A stretch of 64,000 nt of DNA, taken from contig MPNW01000152.1 of assembly GCA_011800805.1 (NCBI GenBank), positions 319,159-383,158 of the forward strand, given 5' to 3'. Shown here in pieces: positions 48,604-64,000 of this stretch. The notes under the pieces are model-generated. The model ran no database searches and was not told the origin of the DNA. It saw only the letters and a program-made list of their open reading frames with translations. This stretch comes from Hirudo medicinalis. Its lineage: Eukaryota; Annelida; Clitellata; Hirudinida; Hirudinidae. Numbering within the stretch: the first letter of the stretch is position 1; every line of letters starts with the position of its first letter. The position numbers and the translations under genes are program-made.

Positions 48604-51600
48604 TCAAGGAGAGGGTTTGAACTTGTTAATAAAAACTCTGATTGATCCCAGATAATCAGCAGACACCAGGACTTCACCTTGACCCCCTTTCATGTTGTCT
48701 TTGTCCTCAAGGTCAACAAACTCAAACTGTGGCTTAATGATTGCTCGGGGGTTTGGAGCAAAAATGGCATTTGTGACAACAGCAGAATGAGCTGAAATAA
48801 GGAAATTAAATCTGACAGGCAAGATGAAAGAGTTTTAATGCTTGAATAAAGAATGTTTTCACATTTCGACAAAAATTATATCAATCATAAATCATGCTAA
48901 TAGATGGATAAATTAGTTCACAATAAATAAATTCTGTTACTGTCTAAAACATCAAAATTAACTCAATCATTAACTTTATTTTCAGACCTAGGCCTTAAGC
49001 TGACATCCTCAAACATTTTCAAAGCTATTAAAAATTTAAATTTTGAAACAATGACTAATGATTTAAATCATAAACAATGACAAAACGTAATTGAAGCTGC
49101 TTGCCTTTAATTCCCTCCCAATAATCATTTCTGTCCCTCCTTGCTGATGAAAACTTGTAGAATTCATGCTGAGTTCTCCAAATGTAAACAAACTGATCTT
49201 CTGACCCACACACAACATATCTGCCGTCATGACTGCCAACGAAATGATCAATTGATGTGACATCCCACGATGTGATTAAGAGATGACCAACCTGAAACTG
49301 GCCTTTATTTGACTACTGTTGTTTGCGACCCCTTTGTATTTGCATGTCAAGGTTAGATCTCTCAAGTCATAAAGTCGGATGCGAGAATCATTGGATGTCA
49401 CGAGAATCTGTTGGAACAAATGAATGCTGCGATACGCTGGAATTTTAGAACTTAGATTTAATCGCAAACCTTGTCCTCTCCATGAAGAGGTTCAACTCCT
49501 GTGATTTTCCTCCCCCTCGCATTTTTCCCCCGAGTTGATCTGACATGGATCTGGGTGAAGTACTTCAACTGCTACAAATTTCAAATAAAATCGAATTTGA
49601 GAAATCAACAACAATGAATTAATAATCAACCTAACAAAATTAAAATCACATTTAAAAGTGCTGATATGGAATGTTCACAATTTAATATATTTTATGGTTG
49701 GAACTCATGAATCAAATGATTGTTTTCTTGGCTCTCAAAAATTGAAAAATATGTTTGTCCTTCATGTTCATATTAAGAGATTAGAACAAGTATGCATATA
49801 AATGTGCATGGAAGTATGCATGTAAGTGCCTAATTAAGATTTTGTACTGCAAATAAAAGAGTCATGTTCTTTTGCAAAGAAGTTTCAGATCTTACTAAAA
49901 GGATAATTATTATTTAATAATAAGTATAAGTAAAATAATAATATATAAATAATTAATTTAATGCAATTATTGCAATAGCCTTAACAAAGTAAATAAATAA
50001 ATAAATACAAGATTTTCGAAAATGAATAAAAGAATTTGAAAATTATGAATAAAAATAACAAAACCAACTTCAGAGTTGTAGAAGATGCATCTCCCATCAT
50101 AGGTTCCTACAACTGCAAATCTCCCATTGAGACAAAAGTTGGCAGCAGTGATGAGCTTCGTGGGTCCAGACACTTCATTCCACAAGGCCACTTTCTTATC
50201 AGGGATGTTCCACAGTCTTAGTTTGCCATCCAATGAACCACTTAAGAAATATCTGTCATCCTTGTTCAAACAAATGTCGAGTAATTGAGATCAATTAACC
50301 TTGTGCAATTTCTCTCTTGATAAATGGATAAATTGAAGCCATCAATGGTGTTAATAAAATTGTGAGTTTAAAATAATTTCAATTTAATCGGTCAATTTAA
50401 ATGTAAAAAATTAATGGCAAAGAAATTTTTCAAAAAAATAACAACCTTGGGATGGAATGAGATGGCTGTGACGAAATCAATGTGTTGGAAACAACAGAGG
50501 CATTCTCTTCTCGAGATGTGCCACAATCTTACAGTTTTGTCCATTGAAGAAGATAGAAGAAAATAATTCTGTAAATTAAAGTAATTTATTTTTTAAATGT
50601 AGAAATTCATTGGCTACGAAAAAAAGTAAAACCAATCAAGTAACTTTCTTCTTACAAGTTTCTGTAAGCTTATTCTGTAAACTCATAATTTGTAGAATAT
50701 TTAAGAAATACTGGAATGACTATAAATAGCTTCTAATCAGATGTTATTTCAGAGTACTTCAACCCTGGTGGCTTGAACACAATAATTTGAATAAAAATAC
50801 CTAAATGCAAGCAGGGAAATGATGATGATGATGATGTTAAAATAACTACTGGCAGTAATTTGCAAAGACTTCAGAACTTATTAACTAAATCCCTTTACAA
50901 GACCTTCTTAGCCATCATTGAATCTTAAAAGAAATAAAAGGGTGCATTGGGTGAATGCACTTCACCTCCACCATTAAACATGCATGGGGATATTTTAACT
51001 CTGCCCATCATTAAACATGCATGGGGATATTTTAACTCCTCCCACCATTAAACATGCATGGGGATATTTTAACTCTTCCAATCATTCCTGTCAACACTGT
51101 GAACAATTTTAATTCAACTTATTGAACAGTTAATGCACAGCTGAACCATTGCACTGACAATTGAATATTGGAAATAACATTATTTATAAATTGGATAACT
51201 GAAAGCAGCACCAACTTTTGACCAAGACACATCGAGAACATCAGCTGTGTGGCCCGTGTACGAACAAAACGGTCTTTTCTGGAATGGCATGTGGGCAGAT
51301 TCAGGATCGTAATCATCACTCTCCTGCTATTGGAAGTGAAGTCATTCAAATATCCAACAATCATTGAAACATTAAGCAAACTGAAATAAGATTCAAATGA
51401 AATGAAACCTTGAATGAAATAAAGTTGTGGAGTTTTTATTAAAGGTAATTTGTCATGTAAAGGCCATACCTCAAAACTCACTTCAAAATCTTCAGCCTTA
51501 AAAAAAAATTTAATTTAGTAATAATAGATAATGAATAATCAAAGAGATTAAAAAAGCATTTAAGAACCTGGATATTCTGCCCATCACATGGAGTAGCCAT

Positions 51601-54600
51601 TGATGAAGTTGCCTTCCCAGCTGCTGAGGATGAAGCTGAATGTTTAAATGAATGTTTAAAAATGACAATCAATTTCAAATATTGAAATCAATCCACTAAA
51701 ACTTGTTAATCTACAGAAATGATCCCACTTCAAACATTTATATTTCAAACGAATGAGGAAGAAGAAGAAGACTTTAAAAGTAAATAGTTGTCGATAAATT
51801 GAAATGAGAAATGACAAACCGTCGTTGTACTTGATCCTAAGTTCATTGAAGAATGAGAATGCATCCCTCACCACCCACACCCTCAGCACTCCATCTTGTC
51901 CACCTGTGGCAAGCAACCTGCCACAATGTGAGAACTTCATGGTCCACACGGCTCCCTAAAGAATCATTCACGTCATCGTTTGAATAATTTAGATCAATTA
52001 CAACCTCCAAAATATAATGAAAAGACATTCAGCCAATTACATTATATCATTGACATCATCATCATCAACAACATCACCATCGTCATCAAATTTCATCATC
52101 ACTCACTGATTTGTTATCACCAATCTCCTGGACAGGAACCAATAAATCAAAATCATAAGGACCCTTGTGTGAATGTGATGTTTTGATCTGTAGAGAAATG
52201 TAAGCAATAATTCAGAAGGTTGTTGTTTAATAGAAATTATTTGAAACATCTTGATCTTGTACTTCTATGGATGTTTATTTCTAAAACATTGTTGACCTAC
52301 TTTAATGGCTTTTCTGTTCTCGCTTGCTTCGTCATCGTCGGTGGATGTGTCATCAGCATGAGAAGCTAATGAAACAAATTGTGATTTTATGGCAAATGTA
52401 ATTAATAATAATGACAATAGCAATAACAATGAAAATAACAACAATAATAATAATAAATTTGAGGAACTTCCTCAAATTATTAAAACATAACTGTGAGAGC
52501 TTCACATATAATTACGAGTTGTAAAATTTCACATTTTTCAACCTTTCTCAGTCACTGCTTTGATTTTGTGGACAGTCTTCCCAATGAATTGTTTGATTTT
52601 CATCCTAAGCGAATTGGTCACTGGGTTTAATATATTTATGAAGGAATATTAAGTTATTGAATCCATGTCCATCATTAACAATCTGCCTTGGCCTATCAAA
52701 TGTTACAAAAAGTTCCCATGAATATTCAGACCAAGCAACAACATCAAACCTCTTTCTTCCAGTGGATGATTTTGATTTTTTTGTTTCATTAGGAATTTCC
52801 TTCAGGGACTCATTGTCACTGCATTCACCTTTGTGCAAGTTAGAGTCACTGCTGCATGGGAAATTACAATTTTTGATTATTTGGAGGCCATCTTCAAGCA
52901 GCCCAATTTAAGAAATTGTCAGGCACTCATGTTTGTTTTGTTGATAAAATGAACTGTTGAAATAAAACATTAAAATCTACATCAATGATCACTGAAACAC
53001 ATTGACATCTGCAAACATACTTGCCCCACTTTATTGAATGAAAATGACTTTCATTAGCTCTCATTAAAAGCATTAATTCCTACTTATAAATAGCATTTGC
53101 ATAAAGAATTCAGGCAACCTCAAATATTCTTTTGTTCTTCTCATGATATGCAGCGACAGTGGATTGATGCACTTTGGAATCTTCTCTTCAGCCGAACTAA
53201 GAGGTACTGTCTCCCCAGTGTCCAAGTTCAACACGAACACCTGTTCCAAGATTTCCTGCATTTCACATTATCAAAAATAAACATCCAAAAAAACAAAGGC
53301 GTCCTCAATCGAGGAGCATGACAACCTTATCGGTCATGAATCGACTGCCGGAAATCGTCCTCGGCCTCGTGCCGACCGGGACTCGTTGGTTGAGGACGTC
53401 CTCTGAGAGAGGTGTGCCGTAGTCTCGAACATCTTTGCAGATGGCTTCTTCTTCTTCCTCTTCTTCTTCATGTGGTGGTGGATCATCATATGATGAATCA
53501 TCATCATCTTTAGTGGAATGAAAACTCTCCGTAGTATTTTCATGCTCGCACACTGTTTCCTTAAAAGATGCAAGACTTGTGTAAATCACACTTCATCTTG
53601 TTGTTGGACTTCCACCTGCTTATTCTATGACCTTATCTTATCTGCGCGATTGAGGTTAGATGCCATCTAGTGAGATAAAAAAAAAACTAAAACGAGAAAA
53701 GGAGTCGTACTTAAATAAGTTGCCAAAGATATGTTTAAAATAATGGTTGGTGTAAACCGTAATCGTTAAAAATTGATTAATCAATCAGGTTATTGATTAA
53801 ATAAGGTTACAAAGAAATATTTTAAAAGATGAAGCAGTTCCTGAATGTAAGAACAATAAGATGGTGAAAATGAAAATCTATTCTCAGATAAGTAATGCAC
53901 TTAAGATTACACTGCCACGTGCTGCCAATATCTCCATGCTTATGAGATGTCAAAGTGATTGCAATGATGAAAACAATTGCAAAAACAATGAAACTGGAAA
54001 TTGTGCAATGGCAAATATTGACATTTAAAAATATCATGTCGTCAAAATGCAACACCTTCGAGTCGAATGCTTCGGCAAAGTAAGCCCATTTTAATTGGTC
54101 ATTCAGACGACCGTCGTGAAAAATATCAAAGTCGTGTAGACCAAACAATTCAATGCAAATACAAATGTTGTTCTTGTAAAGATCACACGACAACATGTTG
54201 CTCATTAGTAAGAAGCATCATCGTCATGAATATGAATGAATTTCTTTTAGCAGTTACTTGTTCACAGAGAGAAACAAGGCAGATCCCCTTCGTGGCACTG
54301 GAGATATCAAGCATGGGCGAAGTGCATTCGGGCATCCTCGGAGCGTGCGGAAGGTCATCGGACTCCGGATCCACGAGGCTGACGTGAAGCTCATCGTTTG
54401 GAGTAATCACTTTCTCCTAATTGAATCGCTTCAAATTATTATAAGGCTGTCGTACTGCGCAACAACTTAGGCTATTATTTGGGCCAAGAAATCTTACAAT
54501 CTCAAAAGTTACTTGAAAGTAAAAAAAATTCAAAGAATCATCTGAATATTCCTTTAAACTTAACTTGTACACCCTCTTGAATTGCTACAAACTATTTAAA

Positions 54601-55279
54601 ATAATTACATAATTTAACTCGGTAAAGAATCATAAATTTGAAAACTAACATCAAGCAATGAGGGAAGTGGCACATCTGCTGACCTTGCCTTTTTTTTTCT
54701 CGGTGGAACCATTGGTACTGGAAGTTGTTGACGTGGTAAGGAGCCCGACTTTGTGCTCTGGATGATGTCAGGTTCGTGAATAACAACACTCTTCTTAGCC
54801 TTGCATTCCAATGTTTCATCTGCATCATTTTTAGAAGCTACTGTCCATTATTTTGTTGTTAAATGTTTAATTAATAAAAAAAATTCTACCAGAATGATGT
54901 AGTTCTCTCCATCCTGTGGCTGTACTGTTCAAGTCATCATCACAATCCAATTTTCTTGGTAAGCCATCCCTCACTTCGTCTTTTGGCTCTAATCCATCCT
55001 TTTAATTTTTTTATGTGACACATTATGTGAAAGGCATTATAAACAATAATTTAATGTACAACAAACTACCTTTTCAATTGCCTCTTCAACATTGGAACTA
55101 TTGATGCTGCCACAATTAAATGTCATGTCTTTAAAGTAATCATTTTGTTTGACATCAAAGTAGGTCATCAAAATAAATGTGTACTACCTTTTTTTGTGTC
55201 TCTTTGCATCATTAGGATAAGGTGTCATGTCAGAGGCATCAAAAAACTCCTCATCCTCGTTTTCTGACGTATAACTCAT
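48604..55279 (-). CDS. WDR44: WDR44 (Rabphilin-11), Rab11-binding WD40 protein
   Basis: Binds Rab11 and tubulates endosomes; vertebrate WDR44 also contacts the ER via VAP proteins. Twenty-one exons in phase: 55188-55279, 55070-55106, 54890-54998, 54650-54840, 54258-54416, 53326-53559, 53119-53255, 52750-52851, 52543-52604, 52301-52365, 52107-52187, 51820-51955, 51568-51635, 51482-51496, 51216-51323, 50446-50568, 50069-50260, 49470-49571, 49292-49407, 49105-49232, 48604-48791, giving 814 residues (human 913). N-terminal FFAT-like EFFDASD at 11-17, a proline/basic stretch PPRKKKAR, an acidic block, then NLDTGETVPLSSAEEKIP and LHIMRRTKEYL. The WD40 domain includes AVWTMKFSHCGRLLATGGQD, GHTADVLDVSWSK, SSMDKTVRLW, SGSLDGKLRLWNIPDKKVA, LVTSNDSRIRLYDLRDL and VVCGSEDQFVYIW. 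The last intron uses a GC donor. Confidence 0.95.
50968..51079. repeat. 37-bp minisatellite, three copies
   Basis: Three consecutive units of 37 bp centred on CCATTAAACATGCATGGGGA, with TATTTTAACTC following (unit anchors at 50973, 51010, 51047). Units are nearly identical, so the array is recent. It lies in the WDR44 intron 50569-51215. A short (GAT)n run precedes it at about 50820-50835. Confidence 0.9.
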
Positions 55280-55704
55280 GATCGGAAGCTTATTCTAAGC
55301 AATAATAAATATTAAAACAATATAACATTGTATTTAATAAGCATTAAATAACTATAGAACTTTTCGACTTATTCCTACTCATTGGCATGCAACTACTTTA
55401 AATATTTCAATTTAATTCATGATAGTCAGTTAAATATTACAGTAATTACACTCTTACTTTATGGATATGCAAGAAATACATTTTACCTTTCCCAGACTTA
55501 CATCGGTACCGCGTTTACACATAAACCGTACAACGACCAGCCAGGTGCCTTATCGAGTCCAGGAATAAATAATAAACAAATCTTTCTTCCATTGTTTAAT
55601 GAAATGTGAATGCGATTGCATTTAATTAGAGTTAACAAAAATCATTTACAAATATTTTTTTTAATATTATAAATAAAATAGCCCAGATGCGACTATTTTA
55701 GGAG
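55280..55704. other. divergent intergenic region between WDR44 and small plus-strand gene
   Basis: About 425 bases between head-to-head starts, with promoter elements presumed but no motif recognised. A plus-strand ORF at 55382-55609 (75 codons) is AT-rich, has no similarity and ends before the small gene. Confidence 0.35.
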
Positions 55705-56216
55705 ATGGCTACTAAAGACAGGGAATTATTAGAACCAAACCAGAAATTCGCAGTAAGATCGCGCCTAAAAGTTGCTCCTCCAAGCGCATTTCAAAGGCTG
55801 CTCCCCCGAGCGGTTCTCGTTAATCCTCTAATCAGGCACTTTTCCGAGGACCATACGTTTCAGCGCACCTCAACGCAAGATGAAAGCCGCATAAAACCAA
55901 CATCGCATGCGATCCAACTCAGGTCATAAAACCTAGTCCTATCAAAGAAGCAGCAAAGTTCCGAAGTTCCGGCATTTTTTGTTTAAAAGCCCACGATTGT
56001 TTTTCACAGCATATTTATTTCCCAAACTGAAACTGGGTGAATTGAAAATGCGTTTGTAGTAACTGTGATTAAATAAAAAGGTCAACTAATTTCAAGTACA
56101 TTTTTTATCAGGGTGGCAATTTCTAAAGCAGAAATTAAACATTTCAAGGAAAAGTGTCACAACTTAAACAAATACTGGAGCAACTGGAATGTTACGGTGG
56201 AAATGATGCACAAAAG

Positions 56217-56220
<4 letters not shown>
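55705..56220 (+). CDS. small unrecognised basic protein, two exons
   Basis: I do not recognise this protein. Exons 55705-55922 and 56112-56220 join in phase (CTCAG|GTCATA ... TTATCAG|GGTGG) to give 108 residues. The N-terminal half is Arg/Pro/Leu-rich (FAVRSRLKVAPPSAFQRLLP); the second exon is a charged, probably helical segment (SKAEIKHFKEKCHNLNKYW) ending in MMHKS. No signal peptide or membrane helix. Its TAA (56218-56220) overlaps the HELLS TAG on the other strand (56217-56219), a tail-to-tail arrangement. Support is the phase-consistent splice pair, an uninterrupted first ORF, and a good splice acceptor. The size and simple structure mean a chance ORF cannot be excluded. Confidence 0.5.
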
Positions 56221-63130
<6,910 letters not shown>

Positions 63131-64000
63131 GGAATCAGTTCAAGTACAAAAAACCAAAGATGAATTGTATTTAATTATGATAAATCGATTTATATCACCA
63201 ACTCTAATTTTTAATTGGATTCAAGCAGCAGCAATGAAGAACATGCAAAGTTTTAATAAATTAAACAGAAACGTAAATCTTCAGGTTAGTCTTTTAGTTA
63301 AACTATGTGTTTTCGTAAATATTTCAAGATGGTCAACCTTTAAATATACAATCAGAAGCCGGCACGAAACAACAAATATAAACTTTGGCACATTTCCCGC
63401 TAAATCACAGATGTCTCGAAATATAATTTTGTGGAAAATGTAGAATATGTGAATTCATATTTAATAAAATAATGTTTTACTTGTTTTAAATGTTGTTAAA
63501 ATTATAATTACAGCTATAATAAAATTAGAAGGAAAAATAATTGAATCAACTTCTGTTCAGCTTTAACGGGATATTTTACTATTGCGTTTGAACTCATTTG
63601 CACAAAGGATCATTAAATTTTTCGCTAAATTCTTAAAGCCTTTTGATGATCTTAACACCGACCGTCCATACATCGAGTCACTCATTTAGGGGAGGAGTAT
63701 AAACCTATACAAACTAACATTAATGACCGCATATTCCAGGGGAGAGTCCGCTATTTGTGACACCATTTATGGAGAGCTAAGCCTTGGCGATTTGTGCAGT
63801 TCCAATTATGATGTCGCCAGAGCTCACTCAACTTGCATAAAGATAAAGAGCAACGTTGATCAACACGGACAAGTACATCAACACAAGCAGAGCAAGCCGT
63901 TTGCCAGCAAGCAAGTTCCTCGCCGCGACACTCGGATTTCTCTCATTCAAACACGCCTCTCTGCATCAACACAAAGAGAACCTCATCAGATGCAAGCTAA
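63131..64000. other. region upstream of HELLS, no gene assigned
   Basis: A plus-strand ORF of 104 codons (63129-63443) starts opposite the HELLS initiator ATG and could be a divergent gene. Its N-terminal half (LYLIMINRFISPTLIFNWIQ) has no recognised family, and it may continue in exons outside the open frame. From 63650 to 64000 the base composition is more balanced and may belong to the promoter or first exon of a gene beyond the window. Confidence 0.3.

Noticed and set aside
53334..53573. Second minus-strand frame with Met/His/Lys runs
   Set aside because: It overlaps WDR44 exon 53326-53559 in the wrong frame; the correct frame gives the acidic segment and joins neighbours in phase.

Overview
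This window is nuclear DNA from an animal with a compact, AT-rich genome. The genes are split by short GT-AG introns, many of 50-400 bases. The gene set (syntaxin-1, SVOP, ASPP, actin-binding LIM protein, HELLS, a ciliary-type LRR protein) points to a metazoan, and the interspersed repeats point to an invertebrate. I cannot name the lineage from sequence alone. Exon models were made by hand: splice sites were chosen so that reading phase carries through and the protein follows the family. No alignment or transcript data were available.

Layout: a syntaxin-1-like t-SNARE on the minus strand (772-4261) is head to head with two tandem FIT (fat-storage-inducing transmembrane) genes on the plus strand (4794-7326, 8455-9494). 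Next come an SVOP-type transporter (minus, 10323-14953), the Sm protein SNRPE (minus, 16562-17802) and an LRRC46-like LRR protein (minus, 20212-21392). From 21.4 to 30.8 kb the window is repeat-rich, with LINE and hAT remnants around an unrecognised coiled-coil gene (minus, 24653-27435). Then follow an unrecognised serine-rich gene (minus, 30855-32051), an ASPP-family ankyrin-SH3 gene (minus, 33903-37888), YIF1 (minus, 39325-41378), an ABLIM-type LIM plus villin-headpiece gene (plus, 42066-47404, 5' end unresolved), WDR44 (minus, 48604-55279), a small unrecognised two-exon gene (plus, 55705-56220) and the chromatin remodeller HELLS (minus, 56217-63130).

Functional themes are membrane traffic (syntaxin, SVOP, YIF1, WDR44), ER lipid handling (FIT), RNA splicing (SNRPE), cytoskeleton and signalling (ABLIM, ASPP) and chromatin (HELLS). 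I see no operon-like organisation; neighbours seem functionally unrelated.

The most notable observations are: (1) one of the two FIT paralogs has lost both conserved catalytic histidines while the other keeps them; (2) a short hAT-type MITE family, with a perfect 8-bp target duplication at one copy; (3) a second, SINE-like repeat family in three copies; (4) the small plus-strand gene and HELLS are convergent with overlapping stop codons; (5) an ABLIM homologue with only two LIM domains; (6) a GC-AG intron and a 15-base microexon in WDR44. I found no convincing new multi-gene system.
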